This document shows, piece after piece, positions 57,278-64,000 of a stretch of DNA of 64,000 nucleotides (position 1 is its first letter; each line of letters begins with the position of its first letter). Under the pieces are notes generated by a model. It was not told where the DNA came from and did not search any database. It saw only the letters and a list, made by a program, of their open reading frames with translations. The DNA is taken from assembly GCF_008271805.1 (NCBI RefSeq), contig NZ_VSRY01000171.1:1-64000 (forward strand), in the 5' to 3' direction. This DNA is from Streptomyces sp. TRM49041 (lineage in GTDB: Bacteria > Actinomycetota > Actinomycetes > Streptomycetales > Streptomycetaceae). The translations under genes and the position numbers were made by a program.

Positions 57278-59113
57278 CTACCGCCCGCCCGCCGGGTGGA
57301 CGACCATCGCCGATCCGCCGCCCCTCCGGGTCTGCTCGGCGGCCGCGAGCCAGCGGCCGTCCGGGAGGCGTTGGACACCGGTGGCCGCGCCGATCTCCCG
57401 GGTTTCCCGGAAGGTGTGGCCCAGGGAGGCGAGCCGGGTGCGCAGGGGTGTGTGGTAGAGAGCCGGCTCGAGGTCCGTCGTCGGCTGGTTGCGCTGGCTG
57501 GCGCGCGGGGCCGCGATCGCGTCGGGCAGCGCCAGGCCGCGGTCGACGACGCCCGTGAGTGTCTGCAGGACCGTCGTGATGATGGTCGCGCCGCCCGGTG
57601 AGCCGAGTGCGAGGACGGGACGGGCGTGGCGGTCCAGGACGATCGTCGGGGACATGGAGGAGCGCGGGCGCTTGCCGGGGCCCGGCAGGTTCGGGTCGTG
57701 GACGGCCGGGTTCGCGGGAGCGAAGGAGAAGTCGGTCAGCTCGTTGTTGAGGAGGAACCCCCGGCCCGGCACCGTGATGCCGCTGCCGCCCGTCGACTCG
57801 ATGGTCAGGGTGTACGCGACCACGTTCCCCCACCGGTCGGAGACCGTCAGATGCGTGGTGTTCTCGCCCTCGTACGTCGTCGGGGCCGCCGTCCCGCCCG
57901 GCGCGCACGGCACCGGGTCGCGCGGGTCGCCGGGGGCCAGCGGGCCGGCCAGCACCCTGTCGTCCTTGATGAGGCACGCCCGCGTGTCCGCGAACCGCTG
58001 CGACAGCAGCCCCTTCACCGGCACGTCCTCGTACGCCGGGTCGCCGACCCATCGCCCCCGGTCCGCGAAGGCGATCCTGCTCGCCTCGATCAAGCGGTGC
58101 AGATATGTCTCCTGGGAGGCGGCCCGGAGGTCCGTGCCCTCCAGGATGTTCAGCGCCTCGCCCACCGTCGTGCCGCCCGACGACGACGGCGCCATGCCGT
58201 ACACGTCGAGCCCCCGGTACCCGACCCTGGTCGGGCGCCGCCACACCGTCCCGTACTCCGCGAGGTCCCGCACCGTCAGGTCACCTGCCCGTACGGTCCT
58301 CGTGGCGCCCGCCCTTACCGGCGGGTTGCGGACCGTGCGGACGATGTCGTGTGCCAGGCCGCCCCGGTACAGCGCCCTGGTGCCCTGGCGGCCGAGCTTC
58401 TCGTATGTACGGGCAAGGTCGGGGTTCTTCATGACCGAGCCGACGACCGGGAGTGCGCCGCCGGGCAGGAAGAGGTCCGCGCTCGCCGGGAAGTCCCGGA
58501 ACCGTGCCTCGTTGGACCGGGTCTGCTCGCGGAACGTCTCGTCGACGACGAAGCCGTCGCGGGCCAGCCGCTCGGCGGGCTTCAGCAGTTCCTTGAGCCG
58601 CTTCGTGCCCCAGGCGTCCAGGGCGGTGTCCCAGGTGGCCGGGGTGCCGGGCGTGCCGACGCTCAGGCCGCTCGTCATACCCTCCGCGAAGGGGATGGGC
58701 TCGCCGTTCTCCAGGAACAGGGACGCGTCCGCCGAGCGGGGCGCGGTCTCGCGGCCGTCGATGGTGTGGACCGTACGGGTGCGCGCGTCGTAGTGGACGA
58801 AGTAGCCGCCCCCGCCGATGCCGGCGGAGTACGGCTCGGTGACGCCGAGGGCCGCGGCGGTCGCCACAGCGGCGTCCACGGCGTTGCCACCCGCGCGCAG
58901 GACCTCGATGCCGACCGCCGAGGCGTCGGCGTCCACGCTCGCCACGGCCCCGCCGTATCCGACGGCGACCGGCTCCTTGGCGGGGGTGGACGCGGCGCCG
59001 GCCGGCGCCGGTCCCGGCCGGGCCGCACCCGTCGGCGGTGCCGCCGCGCCGACCGCCAGGACCGTCGCGGTGACCGCGGCGAGTGAGACGTTCCGTACGG
59101 TGGACCGACGCAT
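57278..59113 (-). CDS. ggt: gamma-glutamyltransferase, secreted
   Basis: A 611-residue N-terminal nucleophile hydrolase that splits gamma-glutamyl bonds of glutathione and related peptides outside the cell. A signal peptide (~1-32, SLAAVTATVLAVGAAAPPTG) is followed by VASVDADASAVGIEVLRAGG and the substrate segment FRDF-type region. The self-processing site and nucleophile Thr lie in GENTTHLTVSD (~418). The oxyanion part is PRSSMSPTIVLD and LGSPGGATIITTVLQ. GGAGG lies 7 nt before the ATG at 59113. Confidence 0.92.
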   Translation of the reverse strand: MRRSTVRNVSLAAVTATVLAVGAAAPPTGAARPGPAPAGAASTPAKEPVAVGYGGAVASVDADASAVGIEVLRAGGNAVDAAVATAAALGVTEPYSAGIGGGGYFVHYDARTRTVHTIDGRETAPRSADASLFLENGEPIPFAEGMTSGLSVGTPGTPATWDTALDAWGTKRLKELLKPAERLARDGFVVDETFREQTRSNEARFRDFPASADLFLPGGALPVVGSVMKNPDLARTYEKLGRQGTRALYRGGLAHDIVRTVRNPPVRAGATRTVRAGDLTVRDLAEYGTVWRRPTRVGYRGLDVYGMAPSSSGGTTVGEALNILEGTDLRAASQETYLHRLIEASRIAFADRGRWVGDPAYEDVPVKGLLSQRFADTRACLIKDDRVLAGPLAPGDPRDPVPCAPGGTAAPTTYEGENTTHLTVSDRWGNVVAYTLTIESTGGSGITVPGRGFLLNNELTDFSFAPANPAVHDPNLPGPGKRPRSSMSPTIVLDRHARPVLALGSPGGATIITTVLQTLTGVVDRGLALPDAIAAPRASQRNQPTTDLEPALYHTPLRTRLASLGHTFRETREIGAATGVQRLPDGRWLAAAEQTRRGGGSAMVVHPAGGR

Positions 59114-59194
59114 GCGGATACCTCCAGTCAACGGCCGTCCGCGCAGCGTAACTTCACTCCACCCGCCGTGCCAGGACCGCTAGCATGCGCGCCC

Positions 59195-59986
59195 ATGGAC
59201 GAGGATCTGTGGAACATCGTGCTCGGCGTGGCCGCCAGCGGGCTCAGCGCATCGCTCGGATGGCTGGCGCGTGCGGCACTCGCCCGCCGCAGGCTGCGCC
59301 GGAAGCAGTCCTTCTACGGGCTGCCGACCAACTCGGAGTGCCTGCTCGTCGTCAACCGCGAGGCGGGCGGCGACGGCGTGTCCCGCCACGACGTATTCGC
59401 GCTGCTCGAACTGTCCACGCTGATCCGGGACTGCGACGCCCACGCCCGTGTCGTGCGTCACGACAACGCCGTGCAGGGCTTCGGGGACCGTACGGAGTTC
59501 TGCCTCGGCGGCCCCGTCTCGAACGACCGGATGGGCGCGCACCTCCGTACGCTGCTGCCGGGCCTGCGGCTGGAGGAGCAGCCGGGCAAGAGGCCCGACG
59601 TGTACCGGATCGGCGAGGACCTGTACCGGGCGGAGAAGGGCCTCACGGAGTACGTGGTCCTGGCCCGGCTCACCGCCGGTGAGGGCCGGCACCCCGTCTT
59701 CCTGTTCTGCGGCCAGATGGCCATAACGAACCAGGCCGCCGCCCGCTACCTCGTCCGCCACCAGGAGAAGCTGGCCCGCAAGTACGGGCGCGGCCCGTTC
59801 GTGCTGCTGCTGAAGGTCGTCAACTCGCAGGCGTACGGACCCGACGTCGTCGAGCTGGTGGCCGATGTGACCAGGTCCGCGATGCGCCCGGCACCCGCCG
59901 AGGCCGAGGCCGGCGCCGCTGCCTCGACAGCGGCTGCCGCCCCGGCCACGGCTGCCGCCTCGGCCTCGGACGGGGGCGAGAGCTGA
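59195..59986 (+). CDS. hypothetical membrane-anchored protein
   Basis: A 263-residue protein I cannot assign. The N-terminus is a single membrane helix (IVLGVAASGLSASLGWLARA) followed by a basic stop-transfer stretch (RRRLRRKQ). The soluble part has a mixed alpha/beta pattern (ECLLVVNREAGGDGVSRHDV, EFCLGGPVSNDRMGAHLRTL, GRHPVFLFCGQMAITNQAAA), which would face the cytoplasm if the positive-inside rule holds. The last ~45 residues are Ala-rich and disordered. It is divergent from ggt with an 81-bp gap, and converges with the lipoprotein gene 6 bp away. Confidence 0.7.
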   Translation: MDEDLWNIVLGVAASGLSASLGWLARAALARRRLRRKQSFYGLPTNSECLLVVNREAGGDGVSRHDVFALLELSTLIRDCDAHARVVRHDNAVQGFGDRTEFCLGGPVSNDRMGAHLRTLLPGLRLEEQPGKRPDVYRIGEDLYRAEKGLTEYVVLARLTAGEGRHPVFLFCGQMAITNQAAARYLVRHQEKLARKYGRGPFVLLLKVVNSQAYGPDVVELVADVTRSAMRPAPAEAEAGAAASTAAAAPATAAASASDGGES

Positions 59987-59992
59987 CCGCGG

Positions 59993-60628
59993 TCAGGCGT
60001 CCGGGTTCTGCCCGGCCGACGCCTGCCTGACCCGTTCGACCTGGAGCTGTGCGAACTTCCGCACCGTCGGCTCGTCGCTCACCTCGACGCCCTGCATCCG
60101 GATGACCACCGAGCCGACCCGCATGATGACCTCGCAGTCGTTGTCGCCGTCGGCGAAAGCCTCCGTCGCGTCGGCGCCGACATCGACGTTCAGGTCCCTG
60201 GCGGCGCTTCCGGCGTCCTTCCGTTCCTCGGCGACCGTGCCCTTCATGGCCACGCCGGCGTTCTGCGGCGTGTCGAAGGAGTAGAGGCCGTACCTGATCT
60301 TCTTGCTCGACTCCCCGCTCATGAAGAGGCGGGTGGTGCCGACGGCCACCACTCCGGCGCAGTTCGACTCGGTGTCGTTCTGGCAGATGTCCAGGGCCCG
60401 CTCACCCGTCTTCACGACGGGGTCCCGGCCCTTCCACCCGTCCGGCGCCGAGAGCTTGCTGGGCAGGGCCATCAGCATCTGCGTGGAGTCCAGGGACGCG
60501 GGCTTCTCGTCCTGCCCTCCCCAGACCCCGCCCCCGTCGCCGCCGCTTCCGCAGCCGGTCAGCACCGCCGCCAGTGCCACCGCTGCCGCGATCCCCCGAA
60601 GTTCACCGGACACGCGACTTCCCTTCAT
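59993..60628 (-). CDS. hypothetical lipoprotein
   Basis: A 211-residue exported protein. The signal region RGIAAAVALAAVLTGCGSGG gives a lipobox at Cys26. The mature domain has a mixed pattern with two internal cysteines (DICQNDTESNCAGVV) and a C-terminal conserved segment (DNDCEVIMRVGSVVIRMQGV), as in streptomycete surface lipoproteins of unknown function. It is divergent from the L,D-transpeptidase gene across 229 bp. Confidence 0.75.
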   Translation of the reverse strand: MKGSRVSGELRGIAAAVALAAVLTGCGSGGDGGGVWGGQDEKPASLDSTQMLMALPSKLSAPDGWKGRDPVVKTGERALDICQNDTESNCAGVVAVGTTRLFMSGESSKKIRYGLYSFDTPQNAGVAMKGTVAEERKDAGSAARDLNVDVGADATEAFADGDNDCEVIMRVGSVVIRMQGVEVSDEPTVRKFAQLQVERVRQASAGQNPDA

Positions 60629-60857
60629 TCGTCCAGTGGATTGCCGGTGTCCACTCAATCCGATCTCGCACCCGGGCGCCAACTCTGTTACACATGGCGG
60701 ACGATGCTGTACCGTTCCGCCGACAGCCGGCCGGGACACCGGCCCGCCGTCGGGCTCGTCACATCCGACGTCTGCGGAAATCCTCCGATTCTCGGCAACC
60801 CGAACCCTCCGTTCGCCCTCTCTCCCAGGGACAGAGAACGCATCGGAGGTTTCCCAG

Positions 60858-62051
60858 TTGAGCCGCACATATGCCCGTAACGCGCTCCGCACCACCGCCC
60901 TCGCCGGTACCGCGGTTCTGACCGCGGCCCTGACCGCGTGTTCGGGCGGCGGCAGCGGCTCCTCGTCCGGCGACGCCGGCCAGGACGGAAAGGCCAAGCC
61001 CGAGACGCGGATCTCGGTGAATCTGACCGGCAAGCAGGCGAAGCCGGGCGGGCCCGTCAAGGTGACCCTCGCCGACGGCAGGCTCACCCGGGTCACCGTG
61101 ACCGACTCCAAGGGCGCCACACTCGACGGTGAAGTGTCCGCCGACGGCAGGTCCTGGACCTCGGCCCGCAACGCGGCCCCCGGCACCGGCTACACGGTCG
61201 AGGCACGCGACGCGAACGGCGGCACCGCGAAGGCGGACTTCGCGACGGCCGCGCCCGAGAAGGTCAACAAGCTGAACCTCGCCCCCGGCAAGAACACCAC
61301 CGTCGGCATAGCCCAGCCGCTGTCGATCGTCTTCGACCACCCGGTCAAGAACAAGGCAGCGGTGGAGAAGGCCCTCAAGGTCACCACCTCGAACAGCACC
61401 GAGGGCTCCTGGGGCTGGATGCAGGACTGGTCCGGCAAGGACCGGATCGACTGGCGGCCCAAGGAGTACTGGAAGCCGGGTACCGAGGTCGCCCTGGAGG
61501 CCCGGCTCAACGGCGTGGACTCCGGCCCCGACGGCGGCTGGTTCGTCCGGGACTACGTGACCGGGTTCACGATCGGGAAGAACCAGGTGGTCAAGGTCGA
61601 CCTGGACAACCACCGGCTGAAGCTGATGCGGGACGGACAGCTCGTCAAGGACATCCCGATGTCGGCCGGTACGCCCGGCGGCGAGAAGGCGTCCTGGCGC
61701 GGGAAGACCGTGCTGATGTCGAAGGAGGGCACGATCAACATGCGCTCCGAGACGGTCGGACTGGGCGACGCGTACGACAAGATGGTGGACTACTCGATGC
61801 GGCTGACCTGGTCCGGGATGTACGCGCACGCCGCGCCCTGGAACGCCGGGCACATGGGCAGCGCCAACCGCAGCTCCGGGTGCATCGGCATGACGGACGC
61901 GGACGCCAAGTGGGTGTACGACCAGGTGCAGGTGGGCGACCCGTTCGAGGTCGAGGGCGACGACGCCAAGGGCACACAGGCGGTCAACAACGGCTACGGC
62001 GAGTGGAATCTGTCCTGGGCGGAGTGGCAGACGAAGAGCGCCCTGCGCTGA
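60858..62051 (+). CDS. L,D-transpeptidase lipoprotein (YkuD)
   Basis: A 397-residue cell-wall enzyme forming 3-3 peptidoglycan crosslinks. The lipobox is LTACSGG (about Cys28). Two Ig-like domains (~50-255) precede the YkuD catalytic domain (~255-375), whose active site runs HAAPWNAGHMGSANRSSGCI (catalytic Cys about 341). The Ig domains and C-terminal tail (WNLSWAEWQTKSALR) match the mycobacterial LdtMt2 layout. The start is TTG at 60858 with GGAGG 8 nt upstream; no ATG suits. Confidence 0.9.
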   Translation: MSRTYARNALRTTALAGTAVLTAALTACSGGGSGSSSGDAGQDGKAKPETRISVNLTGKQAKPGGPVKVTLADGRLTRVTVTDSKGATLDGEVSADGRSWTSARNAAPGTGYTVEARDANGGTAKADFATAAPEKVNKLNLAPGKNTTVGIAQPLSIVFDHPVKNKAAVEKALKVTTSNSTEGSWGWMQDWSGKDRIDWRPKEYWKPGTEVALEARLNGVDSGPDGGWFVRDYVTGFTIGKNQVVKVDLDNHRLKLMRDGQLVKDIPMSAGTPGGEKASWRGKTVLMSKEGTINMRSETVGLGDAYDKMVDYSMRLTWSGMYAHAAPWNAGHMGSANRSSGCIGMTDADAKWVYDQVQVGDPFEVEGDDAKGTQAVNNGYGEWNLSWAEWQTKSALR

Positions 62052-62064
62052 GCCACCACCAATT

Positions 62065-62080
62065 GTTACCGTCACGTAAC
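62065..62080. promoter_or_regulatory. GlnR-like half box near the CocE-type hydrolase gene
   Basis: GTTAC-CGTCAC-GTAAC matches the gTnAC-n6-GaAAC unit of the GlnR box except for one base. A second GTTAC-n5-GTAAG lies 10 bp further on, but its spacing and overlap with a terminator hairpin weaken the case. Confidence 0.3.
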
Positions 62081-62105
62081 TTACCGGGGAGTTACCCCCG
62101 GTAAG
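62080..62105 (+). terminator. terminator of the L,D-transpeptidase gene
   Basis: A perfect 10-bp stem, CTTACCGGGG (62080-62089) and CCCCGGTAAG (62096-62105), loop AGTTAC, followed by CCCTT. It lies 28 bp after the stop codon. Confidence 0.75.
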
Positions 62106-62168
62106 CCCTTGCGGTTACCTTCGGGTCACTTTTCAACCAACGCGAGCGACGCGAGCGAGGAGTGACCC

Positions 62169-63815
62169 GTGGGACACGCGCGCACAGCCATGCGGACCGC
62201 GGCCGGCGGCACCGCCGCGGCCGTACTGGCGGCCGGGGCGGCCTTCGGGCTCGCCCCGGCCGCCACTGCCCAGACCACCACGTCCGCCACCGACGTCACA
62301 GAAGCCACCACCGGCACCACCGATGCCCTCGGGACCGCCGAGGCGAGCCGTATACGGTTCGTCGACATCGCCGGGGACGGCGGCACCGTCCTCAAGGCCA
62401 ACGTCGTCACCCCCGCCGACGCCGACGGCACCCGCCGCCACCCGGTCATCGTGCTGCCCACCAGCTGGGCCATGCCGCAGATCGAGTACGTCGCCCAGGC
62501 CCGCGAGCTCGCCGACGCCGGGTATGTCGTCGTCAGCTACAACACCCGCGGCTTCTGGCAGTCCGGCGGCCACATCGAGGTCGCCGGGCCGCCCGACATC
62601 GCCGACGCCTCCAAGGTCATCGACTGGGCCCTCGCCCACACCCCCGCCGACCCCGGCCGCATCGGCATGGCGGGGGTCTCCTACGGCGCCGGGATCAGCC
62701 TCCTCGCCGCCGCGCACGACCAGCGGATCAAGGCCGTGGTCGCGCTGAGCGGCTGGGCCGACCTCATCGAATCCATCTACAGCGGCCGTACACAGCACCT
62801 CCAGGCCGCCGCACTGCTCGGCGGCGCCGGCTATCTCACCGGCCGTCCGAGCGCCGAGCTCCGGCGGATCCTCACCGACTTCCTCTCCTCGAACCTGGAA
62901 AAGGAGCAGGAGATGCTCGACTGGGGGCGCAAGCGCTCCCCCGCCGCCTACGTCGACCGGATCAACGCCAACGGCGCCGCCGTCATGCTCGGCAACGCCT
63001 GGGGCGACACGATCTTCCCGCCCAACCAGTACGCGTCGTTCTACGAGAAGCTCACCGGCCCCAAGCGCCTGGAACTCCGCCCGGGCGACCACGCCACCGC
63101 CGAGGCCACCGGCCTCCTCGGCCTGCCCAACGACACCTGGACCAGCGCCCACCGCTGGTTCGACCACCACCTCAAGGGCGCCGACAACGGCGTCGACCGC
63201 GAGCACCCGGTCCAGCTCAGGTCCCGCACCTCCGCGGGCTACGAGGGCTACGAGGGCTACGCCGACTGGGAGTCGGTCGGCGCACGCGAGCGGCGCATCA
63301 CCCTCGGCGGCGACCGGCGGATCTACGCCAACGTCGACTCGGGCGCCAACGGGGGCGCCGTCCTCCTGTCCAACACGCTCGACCAGTTCCTCCGGCTGCC
63401 GCCGACGGTGTCGGTGCCGCTGCTCCCCCGCTCCTTCGCCACCGTGTGGCAGTCCGAGCGGTACGCCGCCGCGCAGCACGTCCGCGGGACGGCGGCGCTG
63501 CACACCACCGTCACCAGCACCAAGGGGAGCGGCACCCTGGTGGCATACCTGTACGACGTCGGACCGCTCGGCATCGGCAAGCTGGTGAGCAACGCCCCGT
63601 ACACCTTCCACGGGCGGACGCCCGGTGAGCCGTTCACCGTGGACCTGGAACTGTTCTCCACGGCGTACGACGTGCCGGCCGGGCACCGGCTCGCCCTGGT
63701 GATCGACACCGTCGACCCGTTGTACATCGAGCACAACCCGTCCGGCGCGCGACTGACCTTCTCCTCGCCGCGGTCCGACCCCTCGTACCTGTCGGTTCCG
63801 CTGCGCGAGCAGTGA
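62169..63815 (+). CDS. secreted CocE/NonD or S15-type acyl hydrolase
   Basis: A 548-residue exported serine hydrolase of the X-prolyl dipeptidyl-peptidase S15/CocE superfamily. A signal peptide covers ~1-34 (AAAVLAAGAAFGLAPAATAQ). The alpha/beta-hydrolase part has YNTRGFWQSGG and the nucleophile GVSYGAG (about Ser171). His in RPGDHATAE completes the triad. The C-terminal jelly-roll domain (~400-548, LVAYLYDVGPLGIGKLVSNA) is typical of this group. The start is GTG at 62169, with GGAG 8 nt upstream. The substrate is unknown. Confidence 0.85.
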   Translation: MGHARTAMRTAAGGTAAAVLAAGAAFGLAPAATAQTTTSATDVTEATTGTTDALGTAEASRIRFVDIAGDGGTVLKANVVTPADADGTRRHPVIVLPTSWAMPQIEYVAQARELADAGYVVVSYNTRGFWQSGGHIEVAGPPDIADASKVIDWALAHTPADPGRIGMAGVSYGAGISLLAAAHDQRIKAVVALSGWADLIESIYSGRTQHLQAAALLGGAGYLTGRPSAELRRILTDFLSSNLEKEQEMLDWGRKRSPAAYVDRINANGAAVMLGNAWGDTIFPPNQYASFYEKLTGPKRLELRPGDHATAEATGLLGLPNDTWTSAHRWFDHHLKGADNGVDREHPVQLRSRTSAGYEGYEGYADWESVGARERRITLGGDRRIYANVDSGANGGAVLLSNTLDQFLRLPPTVSVPLLPRSFATVWQSERYAAAQHVRGTAALHTTVTSTKGSGTLVAYLYDVGPLGIGKLVSNAPYTFHGRTPGEPFTVDLELFSTAYDVPAGHRLALVIDTVDPLYIEHNPSGARLTFSSPRSDPSYLSVPLREQ

Positions 63816-63849
63816 TCTCCGGCCGCTGCCGGGCGGGCTCGGGCCCTTA

Positions 63850-63878
63850 CCGCCATCTCCCCTCGCGGGAGGTGGCGG
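63850..63878. terminator. bidirectional terminator at the window end
   Basis: A 12-bp stem with one G-T wobble, CCGCCATCTCCC (63850-63861) and GGGAGGTGGCGG (63867-63878). It lies between the hydrolase gene and the convergent ABC ATPase gene. Confidence 0.8.
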
Positions 63879-63935
63879 CGGTTTCGGGTGGTCCGGTCGG
63901 AGCACGGGCACGGGCCGCCGGAGGCCGGGGCCCGG

Positions 63936-64000
63936 TCAGTGTTCGAGGATCTTGGAGAGGAAGTCCCGGGCGCGTTCACTTCTCGGGTCGGGGACGAGGG
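63936..64000 (-). CDS. amino-acid ABC transporter ATP-binding protein, C-terminal end only
   Basis: The minus strand reads LVPDPRSERARDFLSKILEH and stops at 63936-63938. This tail (charged stretch, then RARDFLSKIL) is characteristic of polar amino-acid ABC ATPases of the GlnQ/GluA type. The rest lies beyond the window, so the identification rests on 21 residues. Confidence 0.65.
   Translation of the reverse strand, partial: LVPDPRSERARDFLSKILEH

Overview
The window is chromosomal DNA from a high-GC actinomycete, almost certainly a Streptomyces. Third codon positions are nearly all G or C, GTG and TTG starts are common, and many genes overlap by 4 bp (ATGA/GTGA). The order ccr - ethylmalonyl-CoA mutase - CitE-like lyase - MaoC hydratase - acyl-CoA dehydrogenase - psd - pssA is, from memory, the Streptomyces arrangement. 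No rRNA, tRNA or CRISPR array was found.

Layout. 1-5025 is decayed mobile DNA: an ISAzo13-type IS sitting in an IS3-family transposase remnant, an IS110-type IS, a truncated ORF, and a large serine recombinase. The recombinase start codon lies a few bases from the 5' end of a beheaded Rv2578c-type radical SAM gene, so that gene is the probable integration target. 5944-8211 holds a secreted TAP-type peptidase and a HEAT-repeat protein. 8564-17815 is the ethylmalonyl-CoA pathway cluster, which assimilates acetyl-CoA and makes C4/C5 acyl-CoA extender units. It is followed by psd/pssA for phosphatidylethanolamine synthesis. 19556-28303 is a run of housekeeping genes: GNAT, glycerate kinase, BCCT transporter, NUDIX, orphan VapB-like antitoxin, sirtuin, alkylation repair (Ogt and Ada-AlkA), and an FMN reductase divergent from a TetR gene with two clear palindromic operators.

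28320-31541 is lutABC (L-lactate oxidation), preceded by only the tail of a rhamnulokinase gene, so an ancestral rhamnose-lactate operon has probably lost its front. 31881-37934 is a polyol utilisation operon: DeoR regulator, ABC binding protein, two permeases, zinc dehydrogenase and PfkB kinase. It has no ATPase of its own. 38021-41496 holds a phytoene-desaturase-like oxidoreductase, an inositol-phosphatase-family enzyme and one unknown gene.

41468-55251 is the most informative stretch. The minus-strand genes for reductive pyrimidine breakdown (ureidopropionase, aminotransferase, dihydropyrimidinase, LLM oxidoreductase) are separated from the last 38 codons of an NCS1 nucleobase permease and an amidase by about 7.6 kb of foreign material. 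That material comprises an intact IS200/IS605 element (TnpA and TnpB), a complete group 3b-like [NiFe] hydrogenase operon with an embedded cyclic-nucleotide-binding protein and a maturation protease, a P-type ATPase remnant, and 18-bp tandem repeats. I infer that a hypoxia/dormancy-type hydrogenase island replaced most of the permease gene.

55478-64000 holds an Ala/Pro-rich unknown protein, gamma-glutamyltransferase, an unknown membrane-anchored protein, a lipoprotein, an L,D-transpeptidase, a secreted CocE/S15-type hydrolase, and the tail of an amino-acid ABC transporter ATPase running off the end.
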